Shown: piece by piece, positions 1 through 5,781 of the stretch
Numbering within the stretch: the first letter of the stretch is position 1
How the letters are laid out: each line of letters begins with the position of its first letter
NCBI GenBank assembly: GCA_937884485.1
Contig: CALGCG010000136.1
Coordinates: 1-8,512, forward strand
DNA from: an uncultured Bacteroidales bacterium
GTDB taxonomy: Bacteria; Bacteroidota; Bacteroidia; Bacteroidales; P3
Direction: 5' to 3'
DNA: 8,512 nucleotides
Made by a program: the position numbers and the translations under genes
The notes under the pieces: generated by a model
Database searches by the model: none
The model's input: only the letters and a program-made list of their open reading frames with translations
Told to the model about the DNA's origin: nothing

Positions 1-1980
1 GGCTCTGCAACAAGCCGCGTGGAGAATATATGGGCAACCTACCTCGACGTCATCAACATCAATGCGAAGAACACCACCACGGAGAACCTCGTCGTAACAA
101 AAGAGGCTCATTTCTTCAAACTGGTTATCGACGAACTGCTTTCGAACAAAGGAGCCATCATCGTCTCGTCGGCTAACTGTACGGCAGAGCTGGTGGTTCC
201 TGACGACGAGCAGTCGCCAACATATTTCGACGTGTATTTCTCTACCGTTGACCGCGACGGCAATGACGTGAGCAATCCGTGGCGCGTGGGCGACCAAGCC
301 ATCTGTATGACCTTCAATATTGGTGGTGCAGGTACATTCGAGAATGTCAGCAACCGCTATTACTGGCGATTGGTGACAGCCGTGGAAAGAAACGTCGAGT
401 ACCCTGCCGGCAGCGGTGCGATCTACCATTGTGTCCGTCTGAGCAATGTAAGTGGTGAATACGAAGGCTCTACAACTCCAGATGTTGGCGACGACATCGT
501 GCAGTTGGGCTATCGCGGAAACGATGCCGACTATCGCAAGAGTGCCATCATCCTAAGTGCTTATCCCACGATGGACGCAGCTGTGACTCCTCCGTCGTTG
601 TGCTTCTATCAAGGTATCTCGACGTTCGCCCTTTCAGACTATCGCAAGACGTACATGGATGCAGCGAACAATGATTTCTACGGCAATTTCCGCGTCTATG
701 CTGACGGCAGTTGGAAGAACATAACAACTATCTTTGCATCGGAAGCAGGGCTACTGGAAGAGGTCAGTCATCGCGAGGCTGCTGACCAGGCACTGGCCAA
801 CGGATATTCTCAGTTAAAAATGTCGTGGAACAAAATCTCGCAGTCGGTGTTCTCGTTGGTCAATATTGCCAACAAAAGCTCATTCACGCAGACTGACACC
901 ACAACGGAGTGGGCCTCAGACATCAATGGTGACGCCATCGTTGCCAACACCACCTTCGCATCTTACAAGCCGAAGGAAATGGTGGTGTCGTTCGATTATG
1001 AATACACGGCATACCCGTCGCAAGGCGTTCAGTCGATAATTGTTTATGGATACGTCAACGGCTCATCGACGCGCAGCTTCGAGATAAATATCAGCATCGC
1101 CAGTGACGGCAGCGTGATGGCAACAAAGACTATCGGTGGCAACAATGTGGACTATGACGTCACCGTTGACGGAACGACAGGTCACGTGAACGTGACATTC
1201 CGCAATGGTGGCAACGACATCACTTCTACCAACGTACACATCTCTCCGCAGTGGGGTGTCATTACCATCGAGAACATCATCGTGGCCGACACCGACGAAA
1301 GCCATTCTTTCAAGCGCACAGGTATCGACGTGACAGACGGTACCATCACATGTATAGGTGATAATTTTGTATGGAAAGACCAGAATGACAACAATCTGCT
1401 GTGGTTGGATTCAGGCGGTAATGCTAACTTTACGGGAATAATCACTGCCACAGGAGGTAACATCACAGGAACTCTGACGGTTGGCACGTCTTCCACGCAG
1501 CGTAAGATAGTTATTGATCCTGCTGACAGCTGGGGTGCATCAATCAAGGGAATGTCCGGCAACGACCAGTTATTCTATATTGGCTACAAGATGGGCTTGT
1601 CAGGCAACTATATACCCAATATCATTGTTGGCAAGGAAGGGCAGAATAGTCACGTAACTATTACCAACGAAAGCGTAAGCCAGAAGATTATGGGCTCCAA
1701 ACAATATGATTTATTGCAAGGAAATACTGATTACGGCATTGGTTATCAGATTACAATTCCCAATGTAAGCAGATTAAATCTCGGATTGTTGTCAGACGAC
1801 AAAGCCATTCTCCAGGCATTAACATCAAGCGGTGGATCAGCATGGCCGGCATTTGCTGACCTCAACGGGTTCTATAATATCACAGAGAAGGGACGTGTTT
1901 ATGCCGTACCATACGGAACACAAGGCACACAATACTCTAACAGATGGGCATATTTGATGGTAAGGATTGCAGACAATTAA
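1..1980 (+). CDS. Phage tail / fibre-like structural protein, 5' end outside the window
   Basis: The frame is open from the first base, so the gene begins upstream; the GTG at 19 is just an internal valine codon. About 659 codons are visible. The first ~50 residues (ENLVVTKEAHFFKLVIDEL) match a segment I recognise in large tail proteins of Bacteroidales phages. Residues around 240-280 (counted from base 19) look alpha-helical, with a heptad-like run near EEVSHREAADQAL. Residues about 288-430 form a beta-rich block with a jelly-roll, carbohydrate-binding look (NTTFASYKPKEMVVSFDYEY ... VHISPQWGVITIENI). Next comes a short shaft-like segment near residues 468-490 (NANFTGIITATGGNITG), as seen in tail spikes and central fibres, and a C-terminal globular end. 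It lies directly upstream of the lysis genes, the usual place for the last tail gene. The role is inferred as a distal tail or host-contact protein; no enzymatic motif was seen. TAA stop. Confidence 0.75.
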   Translation, partial: GSATSRVENIWATYLDVININAKNTTTENLVVTKEAHFFKLVIDELLSNKGAIIVSSANCTAELVVPDDEQSPTYFDVYFSTVDRDGNDVSNPWRVGDQAICMTFNIGGAGTFENVSNRYYWRLVTAVERNVEYPAGSGAIYHCVRLSNVSGEYEGSTTPDVGDDIVQLGYRGNDADYRKSAIILSAYPTMDAAVTPPSLCFYQGISTFALSDYRKTYMDAANNDFYGNFRVYADGSWKNITTIFASEAGLLEEVSHREAADQALANGYSQLKMSWNKISQSVFSLVNIANKSSFTQTDTTTEWASDINGDAIVANTTFASYKPKEMVVSFDYEYTAYPSQGVQSIIVYGYVNGSSTRSFEINISIASDGSVMATKTIGGNNVDYDVTVDGTTGHVNVTFRNGGNDITSTNVHISPQWGVITIENIIVADTDESHSFKRTGIDVTDGTITCIGDNFVWKDQNDNNLLWLDSGGNANFTGIITATGGNITGTLTVGTSSTQRKIVIDPADSWGASIKGMSGNDQLFYIGYKMGLSGNYIPNIIVGKEGQNSHVTITNESVSQKIMGSKQYDLLQGNTDYGIGYQITIPNVSRLNLGLLSDDKAILQALTSSGGSAWPAFADLNGFYNITEKGRVYAVPYGTQGTQYSNRWAYLMVRIADN

Positions 1981-1991
1981 AAGATAAAGAT

Positions 1992-2252
1992 ATGGTAAAG
2001 ATTGATTTTGAACATTTCAAGACCCGCACGCTGGCGGGGGTAGAGACGGAGAAGGATATAAAACTCACCGTCGCTGAAGACTTGTATCAGAAGGGGCAGG
2101 GCATAGCATTTCATGCCCTTGCTCTGAAGATATTTAACTCGCATGGTGAAACAGAGTACACGGATGACGAGTACAGCCTGATTATGGCCTACGCAAAGCA
2201 GATGTGTACACCGATGTTCATTGACGCATTTGAGGAACTAAAAGATAAATAA
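1992..2252 (+). CDS. Small conserved phage protein of unknown function (86 aa)
   Basis: I place the start at ATG 1992, eleven bases after the tail-protein stop and behind the leader AAGATAAAGAT, which recurs before other genes here. A longer reading from 1944 would run back into the tail gene. The 86-residue product is soluble and mainly helical, with no signal peptide or membrane segment. Its C-terminal half (DDEYSLIMAYAKQMCTPMFI) resembles the end of small proteins often found between the last tail gene and the lysis genes in Bacteroidales phages; their function is not known to me. Its position suggests either a small tail accessory protein or part of the lysis unit, and nothing in the sequence decides between them. 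Confidence 0.7.
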   Translation: MVKIDFEHFKTRTLAGVETEKDIKLTVAEDLYQKGQGIAFHALALKIFNSHGETEYTDDEYSLIMAYAKQMCTPMFIDAFEELKDK

Positions 2253-2257
2253 GGAGG
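2251..2257 (+). promoter_or_regulatory. Strong Shine-Dalgarno site (AAGGAGG)
   Basis: AAGGAGG ends seven bases before ATG 2265, which is ideal spacing, and only one base before GTG 2259, which is too close. It therefore fixes the start of the coiled-coil gene at 2265. The other starts in the window have A-rich leaders without such a site, so this one stands out. Confidence 0.7.
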
Positions 2258-2264
2258 CGTGGAT

Positions 2265-2804
2265 ATGGAAATTACACTTGAAGCAATTATCAGTTTCATC
2301 GGGATATTTCTTAGCGGCGGTGCCGGTGCGTTTTTCACCTGGAAATGGCAGAAGCGCAAAGCCAAGGCAGAAGCCGAAAAGGAAGAGGCTGAAGCCAAGA
2401 ACGCTGCGATGGACGCGGTGAAGAACATGCAGGAGGCGTATGAAAAGATGTTTGAGAACGTGAACAAATATCTGGACGATGCAACCATCAAGGTGGACGG
2501 CATGAGGAAAGAGCGCGACTACTACCATCAGCGTATGGAAGAAACGCAGGAGAAGTTCGACAAGTTTAACCGCACGGTGATGGATTGGAAGCAGAGCACT
2601 GACGACACCATCGACGATTTGAAACGCAAGGTGGCCCGCAACGGACGACAAATCGAGATGATGCGCCCTTTTATGTGCGGAAAGCTCGATTGCAACATGC
2701 GTCAGCACGTAGTACTATCGGACGACGGAACAGTTAAAACCAAACGTCCGGCAAAAAAGGATAAACCACAGGACATCGAACCACTAAACAGCGAGGAACT
2801 ATGA
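2265..2804 (+). CDS. Membrane-anchored coiled-coil protein, lysis-associated (spanin-like or holin-like)
   Basis: The start at ATG 2265 is chosen over GTG 2259 because of the Shine-Dalgarno spacing; the product is 179 residues. Residues 4-26 form one hydrophobic membrane segment (AIISFIGIFLSGGAGAFF) followed by WKWQKRK, a positive-inside anchor. A long charged coiled coil runs from about 30 to 125. Around residue 135 there is a C-x4-C pair (CGKLDC) followed by NMRQH, and the C-terminus is a charged, disordered tail (KTKRPAKKDK). The stop overlaps the start of the M15 peptidase (ATGA), so the two are probably translationally coupled. One membrane anchor plus a coiled coil next to an endolysin recalls i-spanins (Rz) and some small holins. 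No classical multi-span holin and no outer-membrane lipoprotein partner is visible, so the exact lysis role is open. The paired cysteines could bind metal or form a disulfide. Confidence 0.7.
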   Translation: MEITLEAIISFIGIFLSGGAGAFFTWKWQKRKAKAEAEKEEAEAKNAAMDAVKNMQEAYEKMFENVNKYLDDATIKVDGMRKERDYYHQRMEETQEKFDKFNRTVMDWKQSTDDTIDDLKRKVARNGRQIEMMRPFMCGKLDCNMRQHVVLSDDGTVKTKRPAKKDKPQDIEPLNSEEL

Positions 2805-3235
2805 AGATAAGCAAGAACTTTACACTCGAAGAGCTGACCGCCAGCGCGACGGCGAAGGCGAAGGGCATACGTAACGAACCAGGACAGACGGACATCGTAA
2901 ATCTGTGCGGCTTGGTGCATAACGTTTTGCAGCCGTTGCGCAACTGGTGGGGGAAAGAGGTGAAAATCGGCTCAGGCTACCGTTCGCTGGCTCTGAACAG
3001 AGCCGTGGGCGGTGTCAGCAACAGTCAGCATATGAAGGGCGAGGCGGCTGACCTCTGCATTGACGGCGACATCCAAAAGGGTAAGTCGTGGTTTCAGTAT
3101 ATCAAGCAGCACTGCGAGTTCGACCAGCTTATCTGGGAGAAGAATCCGAAGACTGGAGCCTACTGGGTGCATGTGTCGTATCGCTGCGACGGGAAGAATA
3201 GAAAGCAGGTCATCAGCAACCTGTTGAAGACATAA
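2801..3235 (+). CDS. Endolysin: M15-family zinc peptidase (D-Ala-D-Ala / L-Ala-D-Glu peptidase type)
   Basis: This 144-residue protein has the zinc-peptidase signature of the M15 family: GSGYRS at 57-62, then SQHMKGEAAD at 75-84 supplying ligands H77 and D84, and YWVHVSY supplying H124. Glu106 or Glu113 near FDQLIWE is the likely catalytic acid region. Enzymes of this family cleave stem peptides in peptidoglycan. The N-terminal FTLEELTAS motif is common in the Peptidase_M15_3 group found in phages. Length is normal for a single-domain endolysin. It has no signal peptide, so it needs a holin or membrane partner to reach the wall; the overlapping upstream membrane gene is the obvious candidate. 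The last gene before the terminator at 3329. Confidence 0.92.
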   Translation: MKISKNFTLEELTASATAKAKGIRNEPGQTDIVNLCGLVHNVLQPLRNWWGKEVKIGSGYRSLALNRAVGGVSNSQHMKGEAADLCIDGDIQKGKSWFQYIKQHCEFDQLIWEKNPKTGAYWVHVSYRCDGKNRKQVISNLLKT

Positions 3236-3328
3236 GGCCGTGAGGTTCCATATTTCTGACTATCAAATTAATACACTTATTTTAGTTTTAGGTTTTTAAG
3301 TAATGAATAGTTTTAGTTAGTTTATGAC

Positions 3329-3354
3329 GAGGGGCAGCGGCCCCTCTTTTTTTT
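3329..3354 (+). terminator. Intrinsic (Rho-independent) terminator after the lysis genes
   Basis: A perfect 7-bp GC-rich stem, GAGGGGC / GCCCCTC, with a 4-base loop (AGCG), is followed at once by eight T. It works only on the + strand: the far side of the stem read on the minus strand is not T-rich. It separates the tail/lysis unit from the connector/BACON/fibre unit. Confidence 0.93.
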
Positions 3355-3380
3355 GTTGGTAAACCTTTGCGCGATTTTTG
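3352..3380 (+). promoter_or_regulatory. Possible Bacteroidota-type promoter for the connector/BACON/fibre unit
   Basis: GATTTTTG at 3373-3380 differs from the Bacteroidetes -7 consensus TAnnTTTG only in its first base, and a TTTG at 3352-3355 could serve as the -33 element. The 17-base spacing is a little shorter than the usual ~19-21. The -33 element would overlap the T-tract of the terminator. Transcription would start roughly 25-30 bases before ATG 3414. The position is right, but the match is imperfect and made by eye. Confidence 0.3.
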
Positions 3381-3413
3381 GCTGACACATAAAGAACAAA
3401 AAATAAATTATAT

Positions 3414-4046
3414 ATGAAATGGTTAACGATACCAGACATTAAGAAGCAACTTCGCATAGACTTCGATGACGAAGACGATGAACTGGAGCTCTACGGCAGT
3501 AGCGCAGAAGACACGGTGCTGAACTATTTGAACCGCACCTATCAGGACTTGCTGGAGAACTTCGGCGAGGTGCCTGCACCCGTCCGACAGGCAACGCTCA
3601 TGCTCGTGGATAACTCCTACCAGCATCGCAGCCCGGCAGAGCCTACGCAGATGTATTATGTAATGTATGGCTTCGACTCGCTTATCAAGCCCTACATGCG
3701 ATTGGTTAGCAGCGATACATACACCCAGCGCGTCAATACTTACACCGTCGGTTCACAGATCAAGATACTGATAGAAGCATCGTTGCCTGACGATCTGCGG
3801 CTGTTTGATGTGGACTTCGATGTGGTGGTGTATAATGATGATAAGAAGAACAAGAAAAAGGACTACGCCAAGAAGGATTGCATCTTGACGGACGAGATGG
3901 ACTATGTGGTACTGGTAGACAGCGACGAGCTTGGTGTGGGTACTTATATGGTGAAGCTGACGGTATATATTCCTGACGAAGATTTCCCCGACGGCAAACG
4001 TAAGGAGGTCATCAGAATAAATCCTAATGTAAAAGTAACTGGATAA
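3414..4046 (+). CDS. Head-tail connector (gp6-like) domain fused to a C-terminal Ig-like beta-sandwich
   Basis: Residues 1-98 fit the phage gp6-like head-tail connector / DNA-packaging family (Phage_connect type): the opening LTIPDIKKQLRID, the acidic DDEDDELEL, a helix AEDTVLNYLNR, the conserved VPAPVRQATLMLVDNSY, and a final FDSLIKPYMRL. Such proteins form a ring at the neck between portal and tail. The family usually stops near residue 100. Here another ~110 residues follow, beta-rich (residues 110-207), with a lysine-rich loop (DDKKNKKK) and the motif IPDEDFPDGKRKE. That part resembles the protein encoded at 5272. ATG 3414 is preceded by an A-rich leader and no other in-frame start is close. 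The gene sits after the lysis genes and terminator rather than with the head genes, which is odd, so it may be a second, repurposed connector. The stop is one base before the next start. Confidence 0.72.
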   Translation: MKWLTIPDIKKQLRIDFDDEDDELELYGSSAEDTVLNYLNRTYQDLLENFGEVPAPVRQATLMLVDNSYQHRSPAEPTQMYYVMYGFDSLIKPYMRLVSSDTYTQRVNTYTVGSQIKILIEASLPDDLRLFDVDFDVVVYNDDKKNKKKDYAKKDCILTDEMDYVVLVDSDELGVGTYMVKLTVYIPDEDFPDGKRKEVIRINPNVKVTG

Positions 4047-4047
4047 G

Positions 4048-4296
4048 ATGAAGGCAACAGCAAGAGTTATAACAGGTAGCGTGAGGGCTCGCGCCATCGG
4101 CATCGGCCAAGGCGTCGGCATAGCAGTTTGCGGATTGCAGACGGGTATTGATGCAACAGCAAGCCCAACAGAGCGCAAGAACCTATACAAGCCTATCCGC
4201 GTGAGTCCTGAAGCACCGCAGATGTTGGTATGGATAACTCCAGGCAATACGGTGGACTACACCATCATTACGAACCTCGATTGGCAAATCATTTAA
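4048..4296 (+). CDS. Small virion-associated protein ending in half a BACON-like domain (gene A, 82 aa)
   Basis: The start lies one base after the connector stop, with no Shine-Dalgarno site, so translational coupling is likely. Residues 1-49 are glycine- and alanine-rich (AIGIGQGVGIAVCG) but not hydrophobic enough for a clear membrane span, and I do not recognise them. Residues 50-82 read as the first strands of a BACON-type domain: IRVSPEAPQMLVW, then DYTIITNLDWQI. The pattern N-x-D-W-x-[IV] normally marks the middle of that fold, and here the protein stops two residues later at TAA 4294. The missing half appears at the start of the next gene, which is in the same frame after TAA plus four codons. 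Either the domain is completed between two proteins, or the stop is read through or is a mutation. Known: BACON domains are beta-sandwiches frequent in Bacteroidota proteins and their phages. Function here unknown. Confidence 0.68.
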   Translation: MKATARVITGSVRARAIGIGQGVGIAVCGLQTGIDATASPTERKNLYKPIRVSPEAPQMLVWITPGNTVDYTIITNLDWQII

Positions 4297-4308
4297 AAAG
4301 AAATATAT

Positions 4309-4932
4309 ATGGCTTATGCAAATTGGCTCAATCCGAGCAAGACCCAGGGCAGTGGCAACGACACCGTGAGCGTGGGCGCACTGACCGACAATACGGGACG
4401 AAATGCCCGCAGTACCAATATGACGTTCAAGGCTGCAAACGTGGCCGACGTGGTGCGCACGGTCATTCAGGCCGGCAAGCCTGAGTTTGTTACCATCCAG
4501 TCAGCAGCAGCCGTCTCGAAGGATGGTGTGACGGTACTCACCATCGAAGGAGTCAGCAATTCATCGAAACTGACCTTTGCCCTCGCTTCCGGCGGTTCAC
4601 TGCCGCTGACACTGCCCGCCACCTATCTCGCCAACTCGCTACAGACAAACAACGGCGCGGCCATTGCGGGCGACCCCGGAGCAGGACAGGAGTTCCCGTT
4701 CAGCATCCAGTTCGCAACTATCCCGAAGAACCCCGTGGTGACTGAGCGCACGGCGCAACTCATCGTGACAGATGCGGCAGGACACTCCGCCACCTGTACC
4801 ATCACACAGGCTGCAGGCGACGCGACACTGGAGGTTAGTCCGCAGACCGTCAACCTTGACTGGGATGCAGCCACACAGGGCAAGACGGCATCGTTCAACG
4901 TGACAAGCAACACCAACTGGACCGTAGAGTAA
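4309..4932 (+). CDS. BACON/Ig-like virion protein with half-domains at both ends (gene B, 207 aa)
   Basis: Three parts can be seen. Residues 1-58 are the second half of a BACON domain: WLNPSKTQGSGNDTVSV, NTGRNARSTNMTF, then VVRTVIQAGK, which matches the usual closing strand. Residues 59-170 form an Ig-like domain with a long insert and its own closing strand (ERTAQLIVTD ... TCTITQAAG). Residues 173-207 are the first half of another BACON domain (LEVSPQTVNLDW, ASFNVTSNTNWTV) and the protein stops right after NTNWTVE. The ATG at 4309 follows an A-rich leader typical of this window. The stop overlaps the next start (TAATG), so translation of gene C is probably coupled. The architecture could let copies of B join head to tail, with A and C completing the ends. 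Alternatively, both ends may fold back on each other within one chain as a circular permutation. A tail or neck decoration role is inferred. Confidence 0.72.
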   Translation: MAYANWLNPSKTQGSGNDTVSVGALTDNTGRNARSTNMTFKAANVADVVRTVIQAGKPEFVTIQSAAAVSKDGVTVLTIEGVSNSSKLTFALASGGSLPLTLPATYLANSLQTNNGAAIAGDPGAGQEFPFSIQFATIPKNPVVTERTAQLIVTDAAGHSATCTITQAAGDATLEVSPQTVNLDWDAATQGKTASFNVTSNTNWTVE

Positions 4933-5228
4933 TGGCAAAGACACTCACCATCCCATGGGCAGACGGCAACGGCAACATCATCCTGATCTACGACGGTCAG
5001 GGTGATGGAGTCGTCACCGTGATGAGTGACACCGACAATCTGGGAGCCGACCGAGAACAGACAATCACACTCCGGACGGCGGACGGTACCAAGGAGGTGC
5101 AAGTGACGATACAACAGTCCACGGGAATGCTGACACTGCGAGACGTAAACTTGCTCGTGCTTCGTGACTCTGACGACAAGGTGCTGCGGGCCTATCCGAG
5201 TGAAGACAGAATACCGTCGTCGGAGTAA
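4932..5228 (+). CDS. Small virion protein starting with half a BACON-like domain (gene C, 98 aa)
   Basis: The start ATG overlaps the stop of gene B by one base (TAATG), in the -1 frame. Residues about 10-65 look like the second half of a BACON domain: GQGDGVVTVMSDTDN, then DREQTITLRTADGT and the closing strand VQVTIQQSTG. Residues 66-98 are a short tail containing VLRDSDDKVLR, which resembles a stretch near the end of the protein encoded at 5272. The opening MAKTLTIPWADGNGNIIL is a pattern I recognise from small proteins of Bacteroidales phages, so this is probably a real stand-alone gene and not debris of gene B. No slippery heptamer is visible before the B stop, so termination-reinitiation is likelier than frameshifting. 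Function unknown; inferred as a structural adaptor or chain cap. Confidence 0.68.
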   Translation: MAKTLTIPWADGNGNIILIYDGQGDGVVTVMSDTDNLGADREQTITLRTADGTKEVQVTIQQSTGMLTLRDVNLLVLRDSDDKVLRAYPSEDRIPSSE

Positions 5229-5271
5229 ACCTATAATGAATAATTGACCGATATAAAAAGATTTATATGAT

Positions 5272-5760
5272 ATGATGAACGTAAAGAATATCATTCAGCA
5301 AGGCGAAGAGGCGAAGTATAACATCCGCATTGAGCGCGAAGGATTCACGATGCAGGAAGATGATTTCCGTCTTACCCTGGTGTGGGGTATGAAGGGCGAG
5401 CATCTCATCATCCAAAAATCACAAATGATGGAAGACGAGGCAGGTAATTGGCTCTTCACATTCCCGACTAAAGATATGACTGGTATCGTGACTGCCGTAT
5501 GCGAGTATGATGTGCCAGACGGCGATTATGCCGACGGATTCAGAACCGAAAGGGAGGAGCAGCCATTGTGCTTTGTAAACGCAAACGTGCGTCTTCCTCA
5601 GATGATGAAGGACGGAGGTATCTATAACGGAACTCACGTCAGCTACGAGCGTCGCCTGCGTAGCGATGTGCGCAGTTTGTATGTCATACTTCGCGACGTC
5701 ACTGGTGCATGGTTACGTGATATGAATGGTTTCGTGCAGCGAGCTTTGAAGAAGAATTAA
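5272..5760 (+). CDS. Beta-sandwich virion protein, baseplate-upper / fibre-adaptor-like (162 aa)
   Basis: The start is ATG 5272 or the adjacent ATG 5275, behind an A-rich leader (ATAAAAAGATTT). Residues 3-108 are beta-rich and follow the pattern of Ig-like N-terminal domains of baseplate upper (BppU-like) proteins: QQGEEAKYNIRIE, DDFRLTLVW, GNWLFTFPTKDMTG, then VPDGDYADGFRTE. The same pattern, including PD-x-D-[FY]-x-DG-x-R-x-E, occurs in the second half of the connector fusion at 3414, so the two are probably related. The C-terminal third is helical and arginine-rich (YERRLRSDVRSLYVILRD), ending GFVQRALKKN. It stands just upstream of the first fibre gene, as expected for a protein that joins a fibre to the virion. 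The BppU resemblance is a fold-level guess; the membership in a structural module is firmer. Confidence 0.6.
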   Translation: MMNVKNIIQQGEEAKYNIRIEREGFTMQEDDFRLTLVWGMKGEHLIIQKSQMMEDEAGNWLFTFPTKDMTGIVTAVCEYDVPDGDYADGFRTEREEQPLCFVNANVRLPQMMKDGGIYNGTHVSYERRLRSDVRSLYVILRDVTGAWLRDMNGFVQRALKKN

Positions 5761-5781
5761 TCATTTTAAAAGATAAAAGGT

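Noticed and set aside
19..21. GTG at 19 as the start of the tail protein
   Set aside because: The frame is open back to base 1, there is no ribosome site, and the first residues already belong to a conserved internal segment; the gene continues upstream.
1944..1991. A start at ATG 1944 for the small unknown gene
   Set aside because: It would overlap the tail gene and add unlike residues; ATG 1992 has the leader seen at other starts.
3236..3328. An RNA gene or regulatory RNA in the AT-rich gap after the endolysin
   Set aside because: Apart from the terminator that follows, I saw no stable stem, tRNA-like fold or riboswitch pattern in this short stretch.
4294..4308. TAA at 4294 as a reassigned sense codon
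   Set aside because: TAA ends most of the other genes here (1978, 2250, 3233, 4044, 5758), so reassignment is not supported. Local readthrough remains possible and is listed under findings.
4911..4934. Programmed -1 frameshift site at the B/C overlap
   Set aside because: No X-XXY-YYZ heptamer or evident downstream hairpin is visible; TAATG reinitiation explains the arrangement more simply.
4623..5294. Minus-strand open frame of 223 codons across genes B and C
   Set aside because: It is the antisense shadow of two clear BACON-type genes, with no recognisable motif and no plausible start signal.
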